NCBI GenBank assembly: GCA_937995345.1
Contig: CALKKS010000012.1
Coordinates: 85,291-149,290 of the forward strand
DNA length: 64,000 bases
Direction: 5' to 3'
Origin: an uncultured Collinsella sp.
GTDB taxonomy: Bacteria > Actinomycetota > Coriobacteriia > Coriobacteriales > Coriobacteriaceae
How positions within the stretch are numbered: the stretch's first letter is position 1; every line of letters begins with the position of its first letter. Under the pieces are notes generated by a model. It ran no database searches, was not told where the DNA came from, and was given only the letters and a program-made list of their open reading frames with translations. A program made the position numbers and the translations under genes. Shown in pieces: positions 33,913 through 41,871 of the stretch.

Positions 33913-33969
33913 AACAATCGCTCTCCATGAGCAGGGCACGTTAGCAGGCCCGCAGCTCAAAAAGATGCG

Positions 33970-35283
33970 CTACAGGCGCTCGCGAACCGCCTCGACGACG
34001 TTGGCCAGATCGACGAGAACCTCGTCATGGCTCTCCATGTCGCGCACCTTGACCTTGCCGGCGGCAAGCTCGTCGCCGCCCAGGACCAGGATGAGCTTGG
34101 CGCCCACCTTATCGGCCTGCTTAAACTGGGCCTTGAGCGAACGACCCTGATAGTCGGCCTCGGTCACAATCCCTGCAGCGCGAAGCTCCTGCGTGATGGC
34201 GAAGACGTTCTGACGCAGCTCCTTGCCGGCATTGGCGACGTAGACGCACGGGGCCTCCTCGGCACCCAAGTCGTTACCAAAGGCCTGCAGGGCCAGCAGC
34301 GCACGCTCAAAACCGACAGCGAAGCCGACGCCGGCCGTGGGCTTGCCACCCTCGAGCTCGACCAGGCCGTCATAGCGACCGCCGCCACCGATGGAGCCGA
34401 CACCGGCGCCGGGGGCCTCGACCTCAAAGACGGTACGGGTGTAGTAGTCCAGGCCGCGCACCAGGGTGGGGTCCTCGACATATTCGATGCCGGCGGCGTC
34501 CAGATAGCGCTTGACCTGCTCGTAGTGCTCGCGGCACTCGTCGCACAGGTTGTCGCCCATCAGCGGGGCGTCGGCCATGATCTCGCGGCAATGGTCGTTC
34601 TTGCAGTCGAAGGCGCGCAGCGGGTTGAGCTCGGCGCGCTCGCGGCACTCGTCGCACATCTCGTCGGCGTGATCGAGGATAAACTGCTTGACCTGCTCGC
34701 GGTATGCCGGACGGCACTGTGCATCGCCCATCGAGTTAATAAGCAGACGGAGCTTGGAAAGATCGAAGCCCAGGCGCTTGTAGAACTCCATGAGCATGAT
34801 GATGCACTCGGCATCGGCAGCCGGATCGGGAGCGCCGAGCCACTCGATGCCCACCTGGTGGAACTGGCGCAGGCGACCCTTCTGGGGACGCTCGCCACGG
34901 AACATGGCCTCGGCGTAATAGGCCTTAAACGGCGTGGAGCCCTGGGGCACCAGGTTGTTCTCCACGACGGCGCGCACCACACCGGCCGTGCCCTCGGGAC
35001 GAAGGGCCAGGCGCTGCTTGGGCTTAAGCTTGGTGTCGGTGCCTTCGGTAAAGACGCGCTCCAGGTTGGCGCCGCTAAACACGCGGAACATCTCCTTGCG
35101 CACGACGTCGGTCGACTGGCCGATGCCGTGAACAAACACGTCCACCTGCTCGATCGCGGGCGTCTCGATGGGCTTAAAACCAAACGGCTCGAACACGCCG
35201 GCCGCAATCTGCTGCATCTTTTGCCAGGCGCGCATCTCGGCGCCGATAAGGTCGCGGGTTCCCTCCGCCTTCTGTGCCTGCAT
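33970..35283 (-). CDS. hisS: Histidyl-tRNA synthetase
   Basis: HisRS charges tRNA-His. The 437-residue class II enzyme has the N-terminal GTRD motif, motif 2 (FRGERPQKGRLRQFHQVG), the HisA signature VRGLDYYTRTVFEV and a C-terminal anticodon-binding domain. A cluster of Cys (CDECRERAELNPLRAFDCKNDHC, CDEC) in the insertion may bind zinc. Start chosen at ATG 35283, after GAAAGG; the frame includes two further upstream codons (TTG CCC). Strong hairpins lie upstream. Confidence 0.95.
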   Translation of the reverse strand: MQAQKAEGTRDLIGAEMRAWQKMQQIAAGVFEPFGFKPIETPAIEQVDVFVHGIGQSTDVVRKEMFRVFSGANLERVFTEGTDTKLKPKQRLALRPEGTAGVVRAVVENNLVPQGSTPFKAYYAEAMFRGERPQKGRLRQFHQVGIEWLGAPDPAADAECIIMLMEFYKRLGFDLSKLRLLINSMGDAQCRPAYREQVKQFILDHADEMCDECRERAELNPLRAFDCKNDHCREIMADAPLMGDNLCDECREHYEQVKRYLDAAGIEYVEDPTLVRGLDYYTRTVFEVEAPGAGVGSIGGGGRYDGLVELEGGKPTAGVGFAVGFERALLALQAFGNDLGAEEAPCVYVANAGKELRQNVFAITQELRAAGIVTEADYQGRSLKAQFKQADKVGAKLILVLGGDELAAGKVKVRDMESHDEVLVDLANVVEAVRERL

Positions 35284-35340
35284 GGGCAAACACCTTTCTT
35301 TTGTATCGCGTCATAGGTAGTGGACATTATACGGCACAAA

Positions 35341-35416
35341 CACAAACAGCGGCGGCGTGTCTGACCGAACGAGGGTATGGGGACTCGTTCGGCCAGACAC
35401 GCCGCCGCTGTTTGTG
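35341..35416. terminator. Very long hairpin between MFS gene and hisS
   Basis: CACAAACAGCGGCGGCGTGT and the next three bases (35341-35363) pair exactly with 35394-35416, a 23-bp stem. CCGAACGAG (35365-35373) and CTCGTTCGG (35384-35392) extend it after a mismatch. It lies 58 bases upstream of hisS and could end transcription from the MFS gene or form the hisS leader. Confidence 0.6.
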
Positions 35417-35417
35417 A

Positions 35418-35483
35418 TCCGTGGCCGCCTTGGAAACCGAATGATGGTACGAGCATCCATTCGGCCTCCAGGGCAGCCACGGA
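35418..35483. terminator. Second long hairpin, downstream of MFS gene
   Basis: TCCGTGGC (35418-35425) pairs with GCCACGGA (35476-35483) and CCGAATG (35437-35443) with CATTCGG (35458-35464). It abuts the longer hairpin with only one base between them. Confidence 0.55.
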
Positions 35484-35517
35484 CAGAACGGGGCAAATAG
35501 AAAAGAGCGACGGACGT

Positions 35518-36822
35518 CTACTCCCCTGCCACGCTCGCGCGCAGCTTGGCGGCGATGGGCTCGGATGCCAGCAGGAACACGAGCATGACAACGGAGCATG
35601 CCAGGCACACAATCCAAGTGCTCGCAAAGGAGCCCGTGGCATCGAACAGCACGCCCGAGACGATGGCGCCCACGGTGCCGCCGACCATCTCGAGCGAGGT
35701 AATGGTGCCCGTGACCTTGCCGAGGTCGGCCATACCAAACTGCTTGGACGCGGCAATGGTAGGCGTGATGGTGCCCATGCACGTTCCGATACCAAAGCTA
35801 ATGGCAGCCACGATGGGGCCGAGGTCGGTTACGGGGAAGCACAAGGCGATACAGGCGACGATGCATGCAACGGACCCCAACACATTGCCAAAGCGCAGGC
35901 CAAATCGATCATAGATGGCGCCAAGGGAGATCTTGGCGATAACGACGGTAACCATGTAGGCTGAAAGCACCGTACCGGCCCACATGGGGTCGTGGCCACC
36001 CGTGACGATCTTGGCGCCGTTGACGGTAACGCTCGTCATGTTGGTGACCTGGTTGGGCAAGATGGCGCCGTTAACGAGCCCCATAAAGAGGAAGGCGACG
36101 ACAAGCAGCCAAAACGCCGGGCTCTTCTTGATGCGAGACCAGCCGACGTTAACCTCGGGCGCTGTGTGCTCGTCCTTGTCGCCGGCCGTCGGGACGGACG
36201 GATCGCCCGGGTTCTCGCCGAGCGGCTTCAGGCCGATCTCGGAAGGCTTGGTGCGGAAGGAATAGGCCGTGATGGGCAGCGCCGCCACCATGCAGATAGC
36301 CGCGAGCACCAGGAAGGCGGAACGCCAGCCAACGCTCACGATAAGCGAGCTCACGATGGGAGACAGAATAGCGCCGCCAAAGCCCGAGCCCGAAAGTGCG
36401 ATGGAGATGGCAAGGCCTCGCTTGGCCGTAAACCAGTTAGCGGTCACCAGGCTAATGAGCAGGCGGGTCGAGGCGACAGCGAAGCAGCCCGAGACGGCAA
36501 AGAGCACGTAGACCTGCCACAGCTCACCGACAAAGCTCATGCCCACGAGCACCGCCGAGGTGGCTATGACGGTAAGCGAACCCAAAATGCGACCACTAAC
36601 CTTGTCGGCAACATGGCCAATGACAAGCGATCCGATAACGCTCACCACGGTAGAGATCGCATTGGAGATGTTGTACTGGGCAAGCGTGATCCCGAGGTCG
36701 CTGACGATGAGCGGCTGGAACAGGCTCATGCAGTTGACGAAAATGGTGTAGCACGTGGCCATGATCACAAAGCCGGAGGCCACCACGAGCCAGCCGGGGA
36801 AGAGCTTACGTTGCTGGGACAT
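35518..36822 (-). CDS. MFS transporter (OFA / monocarboxylate-like)
   Basis: This 434-residue, roughly 12-segment carrier has the N-terminal FPGWLVVASGFVIMATCYTIFVN and RLLISLVTANWFTAKRGLAISIALSGSGFGGA segments common in oxalate/formate-antiporter-like and monocarboxylate MFS carriers. A hydrophilic loop (GENPGDPSVPTAGDKDEHTAPEVN) separates the halves. AAGGAG lies five bases before ATG 36822. The nearby M20 amidohydrolase lies upstream in the same orientation; a joint role in uptake and hydrolysis of an N-acyl compound is only a guess. Confidence 0.82.
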   Translation of the reverse strand: MSQQRKLFPGWLVVASGFVIMATCYTIFVNCMSLFQPLIVSDLGITLAQYNISNAISTVVSVIGSLVIGHVADKVSGRILGSLTVIATSAVLVGMSFVGELWQVYVLFAVSGCFAVASTRLLISLVTANWFTAKRGLAISIALSGSGFGGAILSPIVSSLIVSVGWRSAFLVLAAICMVAALPITAYSFRTKPSEIGLKPLGENPGDPSVPTAGDKDEHTAPEVNVGWSRIKKSPAFWLLVVAFLFMGLVNGAILPNQVTNMTSVTVNGAKIVTGGHDPMWAGTVLSAYMVTVVIAKISLGAIYDRFGLRFGNVLGSVACIVACIALCFPVTDLGPIVAAISFGIGTCMGTITPTIAASKQFGMADLGKVTGTITSLEMVGGTVGAIVSGVLFDATGSFASTWIVCLACSVVMLVFLLASEPIAAKLRASVAGE

Positions 36823-36945
36823 ACTGCTCCTTTATAAACAAACGAATAGCCTGCGCCGGGCGCCGGTAGTGCCCAAGATTGCCTTGAAAGACAAGGGCAT
36901 AGGCCTTATGGCCATGCCCGCAGGCTTGAAAGGCAAGGTTGGGTG

Positions 36946-38241
36946 CTACCGGTGGTCGGCGATGTAGCCCAGGGCGACGGCGGCATAGGCCGCGGCGCCA
37001 AGGGGAAGCTCGGCATCGCTAAAGCGTGCCTTGGGATGATGCTGAGCAAAATGCTCGTCCGTATCAGTCACGGCAGCGCCCACGGTAAAGTACGCGCTCG
37101 GAATCTCGCTCGAGATCAACGCGAAGTCCTCGCTCGCCATGGCGTGGAACAGCGGCAGGAAGGCGGACTTGGGCAGCACCGCGCCCACGTAGCCAAGCGA
37201 CGCCTGCGTCATATCGTCATCGAGTACGAGCGGGGGAACATCCGATAGCGTCTCGATAGTCGCCGGCGTGCGATACGTTGCGGCCACGCCGTTGACGACC
37301 TCGGCGATGCGGGTCTTGAGGTGCTCCATGAGCTCGACATCGAAGCCGCGCAGCGTTCCCTCGAGCACACAAGTGTCGGGGATGACATTTGCGGCCTGAC
37401 CGCCGGCGAACTTGCCAACGGTAAGCGCGACCTCCTTGGCCGCCGGCACTTCGCGAGCGATAAGCTCCTGAAGCGCCAAATGCACATGCACACCGGCCGT
37501 GATGGGGTCGATGCAGATCTCGGGGCTCGAGCCATGGCCGCCCTTGCCCTGCAGTGTAATGCGGAAACCGTACACGCCCGAGAGCGCCGGGCTGCCGTAG
37601 AGCACCAGGCCAAGCGGCGACTGGCTATTGACGTGCATGGCAAAGGCGACCTGAGGACGCGGGTTCCGCAGCAGACCGTCGGCGATGGCGGCGCGGGCAC
37701 CCTCAAAGGTTTCCTCGCCCGGCTGGAACAGCAACTTAACTGTGGCGTTGGCGTCCACAAGCTCGGACTCGCGGGCCTTGAGCAGGCGCGCCGCACCAAG
37801 CAGCGCCGTCGCATGCATATCGTGTCCGCATGCGTGCATGCAGCCGTTCGTAGAGGCGAAAGGCTCGCCTGACTCTTCGGCAACGGGCAGGGCATCCATG
37901 TCGCCACGGAGCATGATGACCGTACCGGCCTGTTCGTCCGTGCAGACGCCATTGCCCTGGGCCGCGGCGGCACCGGCGCCGACAAGGCCCACAACACAGG
38001 AACCATCGACGAGCGTGGCAAATGGGATTTCCATCTCGGTCAGGCGCGCTTGAATATACGCAGAGGTCTGTGGGAGGCTATTACCCAGCTCGGGCATCTG
38101 GTGTAAATCGTGTCGCCACGCAGCGAGCTCGTCTGCAAAAGCCTGAGCTTCTGCAACGAGACCGTCACCGATAGCGGCCTGCGCCGCCGCGGTGGCCTTG
38201 GGCGCTGGTTGCGGTTGAAGATCGGACAAAGCTGGTGCCAT
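36946..38241 (-). CDS. M20-family amidohydrolase (M20D-like)
   Basis: This 431-residue metallo-hydrolase probably deacylates an N-acyl amino acid or a related amide. Metal-binding motifs are RGDMDALPV, CGHDMHATALLG and GEETFEGA, with the dimerisation domain KGGHGSSPE following and a final metal-site segment MASEDFALI. ATG 38241 was chosen because GGAGGG lies about seven bases upstream; the frame runs 18 codons further without a site. An Ala/Pro-rich N-terminal stretch precedes the catalytic domain. Confidence 0.88.
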   Translation of the reverse strand: MAPALSDLQPQPAPKATAAAQAAIGDGLVAEAQAFADELAAWRHDLHQMPELGNSLPQTSAYIQARLTEMEIPFATLVDGSCVVGLVGAGAAAAQGNGVCTDEQAGTVIMLRGDMDALPVAEESGEPFASTNGCMHACGHDMHATALLGAARLLKARESELVDANATVKLLFQPGEETFEGARAAIADGLLRNPRPQVAFAMHVNSQSPLGLVLYGSPALSGVYGFRITLQGKGGHGSSPEICIDPITAGVHVHLALQELIAREVPAAKEVALTVGKFAGGQAANVIPDTCVLEGTLRGFDVELMEHLKTRIAEVVNGVAATYRTPATIETLSDVPPLVLDDDMTQASLGYVGAVLPKSAFLPLFHAMASEDFALISSEIPSAYFTVGAAVTDTDEHFAQHHPKARFSDAELPLGAAAYAAVALGYIADHR

Positions 38242-38320
38242 AAATGCCCTCCAGTAGCGTTTTTGCAGTAAGCACTTTGATTGCGTAAAGCGCAAGGTAC
38301 AACTTTAAGGGCGAGGCATA

Positions 38321-38345
38321 AAAAATGCCGCCCCAGGAGGGCGGC
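38321..38345 (-). terminator. Terminator of the DMT transporter gene
   Basis: GCCGCCC (38327-38333) pairs with GGGCGGC (38339-38345) and is followed by a T run on the minus strand (plus strand A 38321-38325). Confidence 0.75.
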
Positions 38346-38357
38346 GCAACAAGTTGT

Positions 38358-39341
38358 TTACAATTGCGGGCGCGGCTTTTTGCGCAAAAAATCGAAGTGA
38401 GTCTCGCTCAAGATAATCGACAGGAAGATAAGCACGAAGCCGGCGAGCAGGCGCGAGGTGAGCGCCTCCCCCATCAGCAGCACCGAAAACAACACGCCCG
38501 AAGGCGATTCCATCGAAAGGAGCAGCGAGCCCGTCGAAGCCGGGACATGCGCCAGGCCGACGTTTTGGATGAGCAGAGCCACGCATGTGCAGCCCACCGA
38601 GAGAAACGCCATCACACAGATAAAATTCGGCGTCCACACGGACAGAGGCGCCTGGGTCTCGAATAGCAGCGACGAGACCAGGCTTAGGATGCCATTGCCC
38701 ACAAACATCCAAAACGTGATGACGTTGATGTCCATTTTGCGACCGTACTTGGCGGTCACCGCCATCTGGATGGCGAAGAAGACCGCGCCGCCCAGCGTAA
38801 TGGCATCGCCGATATTGAACTCGACGCTATCGAGCGCCACCAGGCCAATGCCCGCCAAGCACAGCAGTGCCGCGCCCAGGTTATAGCGGGTGAGTTTTTC
38901 GCCGGTCAGAAAATAGCTCGCAAAGGGCACGAGGATGCAGTACGTACCCGTCAAAAACGCGTTCTTGCCCGCCGTGGTGTGCGCCAGGCCGACTGTCTGC
39001 AGAGCGTAGGCGGCCCACATAAGTGCGCCCATTCCAAGTCCAACGATTAGGTTGCGGGCGTTGAGGTGCGCGATGATGCGCTTGTGGAAGATGGCAAACA
39101 TGACCAACGCCGCAGGCAGAAAGCGCACGTAGAGCAGTTCAAACACCGGAATGGTGTCGAGCGCGTCCTTCATGGTCGTAAAGGAGTAGCCCCAGACGAC
39201 TGCCACCGAAAACAGCAGGACTTTCCAGAACAGCGGAGAACGTGCGCCGGCACCACGGGAGGTGCCGCCCGCACCTAGGTCCTCGCGAGCAACAGGGCTA
39301 TCGGGCATCATTTCGATATTGTCAGTGACGTGCTGGGGCAT
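38358..39341 (-). CDS. EamA/DMT-family transporter
   Basis: This 327-residue protein has ten predicted membrane segments in two EamA repeats (first beginning SVAVVWGYSFTTMKDAL, second around FFAIQMAVTAKYGRKMD). The N-terminal 35 residues are hydrophilic and Gly-rich. Members export amino acids or other metabolites; substrate unknown. GAGG precedes ATG 39341. It stands alone with its own terminator. Confidence 0.87.
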   Translation of the reverse strand: MPQHVTDNIEMMPDSPVAREDLGAGGTSRGAGARSPLFWKVLLFSVAVVWGYSFTTMKDALDTIPVFELLYVRFLPAALVMFAIFHKRIIAHLNARNLIVGLGMGALMWAAYALQTVGLAHTTAGKNAFLTGTYCILVPFASYFLTGEKLTRYNLGAALLCLAGIGLVALDSVEFNIGDAITLGGAVFFAIQMAVTAKYGRKMDINVITFWMFVGNGILSLVSSLLFETQAPLSVWTPNFICVMAFLSVGCTCVALLIQNVGLAHVPASTGSLLLSMESPSGVLFSVLLMGEALTSRLLAGFVLIFLSIILSETHFDFLRKKPRPQL

Positions 39342-39418
39342 AGGGCATCCTCGCGCTCAATCTGGGCGTGGTGTCCGCACGCGCGTGACCGCATGCCGCC
39401 TCATGGTCAAATAAAAAC

Positions 39419-39650
39419 GGGACGCGCCGGACCCCCGGCACGCCCCGCTACTGTAGCAACAACCAAGCAGCTCATGCAATTCACTCAACTAAAGCGTTTT
39501 TGTTCCGCCGTTCTAACGAACGGCGGAATGGCCGACGCTGCGCGAGCCGCATTCACGCCAATCTGGCGTTCAATTTCGAGGGCGCGACCAGAAGGTCAGC
39601 GCCCTCTCATTTCACGCCACCTTGGCGCAAATGCGGTTCGCTCGCTGACA
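39419..39650. repeat. Hairpin cluster with a ~117-bp imperfect long hairpin
   Basis: This gene-free stretch holds TTCCGCCGTTC/GAACGGCGGAA (39503-39513 with 39518-39528) and a large hairpin whose arms 39534-39589 and 39594-39650 are imperfect inverted repeats around an AGAA loop. Shared blocks are CCGCATT, CGCCAA, TGGCGT and GAGGGCGC. It follows the stop of the YhgE gene on the minus strand and may terminate it or encode a structured RNA. A GC hairpin near 39419-39450 also lies here. Confidence 0.5.
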
Positions 39651-39681
39651 TTTCCACAACATCGGCGTTTGCGTTGTCGTA

Positions 39682-41871
39682 CTAAATAAGTTTTGTCGCC
39701 TCCAGTTTTTCGATAATCCAGTCGTTGGCTTTGATGACCGGGCGGCGGAAGACGACGCCCAGGGCCAGCGACGGAATCAGGTAGCTCGCCAAGATACCCA
39801 GCTCAATCCAATACTCCATATGGTAGGCACCGGCCATGGCGGCGTGCATGGCGTTGATGCCGTGGGTAAACGGCAGGAACGGGTAGATCGCCTGGAACAC
39901 GGGGCCGGTCATCTCGATGGGGAACGTGCCGCCCGAACCGCCGACCTGCATGACCAACAGCACGACAGCGAGCGCCTTGCCGATATCGCCAAACGAAACC
40001 GTAAGCGTGTAGACGATATTGGAGAACACGAGACTCGCGACCCAGCCCGCCAGCACAAACTGCAGCGGGTTGTCGCACTGAATGCCAAAGAACAGAATGT
40101 CGCCCGCGCACACGAGCGTTGCCTGCAGCAGGGCCAAACCGCCAAAGAACAGGTAACGACCCAGATAGATCTCGTGCAGGCGTACGGGGATGAGCTCGTT
40201 GATGAGCTCGTCGTCGACCGAGACCTTCATCATGGCCGCCAGCACGATCGAACCGACCCACAGCGACAGAATCGTATAGAACGGCGCCATGGCAGAGCCG
40301 TAGTTGCGGATCGGATAGACCGGCTTGCGGTCGAGCGCAACGGGGCCGGAAAGCGACACGGCCAGGCCCTCGGGGTCGTTGCCGATCATCGTCTTGATCG
40401 TCGCCAGGTCACCCGACATCAGGGCGCCGTCGAGCTCGTCCTTGAACGCGCTGATCTTGTCCGACGCCTCGCCCAGCTGATCGGAAGCCTTGTTGACCAG
40501 CTTTGCGGCCTTGGAGAGACCCTTTGCCAGCGCACCGGATGCGTCGGTCAGGCCGGCAACAGCGCTATCCAGGTCGCCCGAGATGCCGTCGAGTGAATCC
40601 AACACGCCCGAAATAGTCTTCTTGAGCTCCTTGGCCTTGACCGAGAACGTGGAATCGTAGTCAGACTTAGCGCCCGAGATGCCCGCCTTGGCATCGGCGA
40701 TGGCCTGGTCGACCTCGGCACGCGTGCTGTTGACCTCTGCCATGCTGTCGGAAAGGGACTTTGCGGTTGCCCTCAGGTCGTTGGCATTGTTACGATACTC
40801 CGTCGCGATCCTGCCCAGCGATGTAGCCACAGACTTGAGGCTGTCCCGGAGCTTTTCGTCACTCACCTGATCGGCAAAACTGCGGAGCTGGTCGGCCGTG
40901 TCGTCGATTTCCTTGGCACGCGATTCGAGTGCCGACGCGGCTTCGTTGAGCTGGGCCACCGTAACGTTGACATGCTGGTTCGCGGCATCGAATGCCTTCG
41001 CAAGCTCGGCGGACACGTTGTCAAACGAGCCCGCACTTCCGTCAATCGCGGCGTTGATGGCGTCGTTGGCGGCCTTGAGTGCTTCCTTGGAATCACTAAT
41101 GCCGCTCTCGGCGTGCTCCATCAACTGCTTGGTAGATTCATCGACCTTACCCGTCTGCTGGAGCATACCGCTCGCCGACGTCAACGAATCGGAGGTCGAG
41201 CTCAAAATGCCCGCAAGCGAAGTCGCGTTGGCTTGAACGTCCTGCAGGTCCTCGACCGAATCGCCCAGTGTCGAGGACAGGTTGGCGATAAAGTTGCTGA
41301 CCTGATCGGTGCTCATGTAATCGAGCAGGCTGGACACGGTCTTAAGGCCGATGGTCGTGATGGTCTTGGTAAAGGTCTCATTCACCTGGCTCTGGACGGC
41401 GCTCGAACCCTTTTCGGTCACGATCTGGGCGATGGCGTTAGCCTTCTGGTTTTCGTAGAACTCGATGTCGGCGTGCTTCACGTTGGTCGAGAAAAGCGTC
41501 ATCATGTCGGCGCTAAACGTCTTGGGGATAACGACGGCGGCATAGTATGTGCCCGACTTAACGCCCTCAATCGCCTTATCGCGGTCGTTGAGGACGACCC
41601 AGTCGAAGTTCTCGTTGCCGCGCAGGGTGGCGGTTACGTTTTCGCCCACGTTGACCTCGACGGGGATCAGATCGCTCTCGTAGCCCTCATCGGCGTTGAC
41701 CACAGCAATCTTAAGGTTGCCGGTATTGCCGTAGGGATCCCAGCTTCCGGCGATGTTAAACCATGCATACAGGCACGGCACGATAATGAGGCCCATCACG
41801 ACAATCATGCCGATCACGGAGCGAGACACGTTTTGGACATCACGCTTAAACAGATGCAGGATGTTCTTCAT
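39682..41871 (-). CDS. YhgE/Pip-domain membrane protein 1
   Basis: This 729-residue protein has one N-terminal membrane helix (VIGMIVVMGLIIVPCLYAWFNI), the conserved extracellular SWDPYGNTGNLKIAVVNADEG start, a long Ala/Ser/Asp-rich coiled-coil middle, and about five C-terminal membrane segments of ABC-2 type. YhgE/Pip proteins include phage receptors and proteins linked to type VII-like secretion; function here is unknown. Its ATG follows the stop codon of the upstream paralogue directly, so the two form one transcript. AAAGGAGG lies ten bases before the start, inside the upstream gene. Confidence 0.88.
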   Translation of the reverse strand: MKNILHLFKRDVQNVSRSVIGMIVVMGLIIVPCLYAWFNIAGSWDPYGNTGNLKIAVVNADEGYESDLIPVEVNVGENVTATLRGNENFDWVVLNDRDKAIEGVKSGTYYAAVVIPKTFSADMMTLFSTNVKHADIEFYENQKANAIAQIVTEKGSSAVQSQVNETFTKTITTIGLKTVSSLLDYMSTDQVSNFIANLSSTLGDSVEDLQDVQANATSLAGILSSTSDSLTSASGMLQQTGKVDESTKQLMEHAESGISDSKEALKAANDAINAAIDGSAGSFDNVSAELAKAFDAANQHVNVTVAQLNEAASALESRAKEIDDTADQLRSFADQVSDEKLRDSLKSVATSLGRIATEYRNNANDLRATAKSLSDSMAEVNSTRAEVDQAIADAKAGISGAKSDYDSTFSVKAKELKKTISGVLDSLDGISGDLDSAVAGLTDASGALAKGLSKAAKLVNKASDQLGEASDKISAFKDELDGALMSGDLATIKTMIGNDPEGLAVSLSGPVALDRKPVYPIRNYGSAMAPFYTILSLWVGSIVLAAMMKVSVDDELINELIPVRLHEIYLGRYLFFGGLALLQATLVCAGDILFFGIQCDNPLQFVLAGWVASLVFSNIVYTLTVSFGDIGKALAVVLLVMQVGGSGGTFPIEMTGPVFQAIYPFLPFTHGINAMHAAMAGAYHMEYWIELGILASYLIPSLALGVVFRRPVIKANDWIIEKLEATKLI

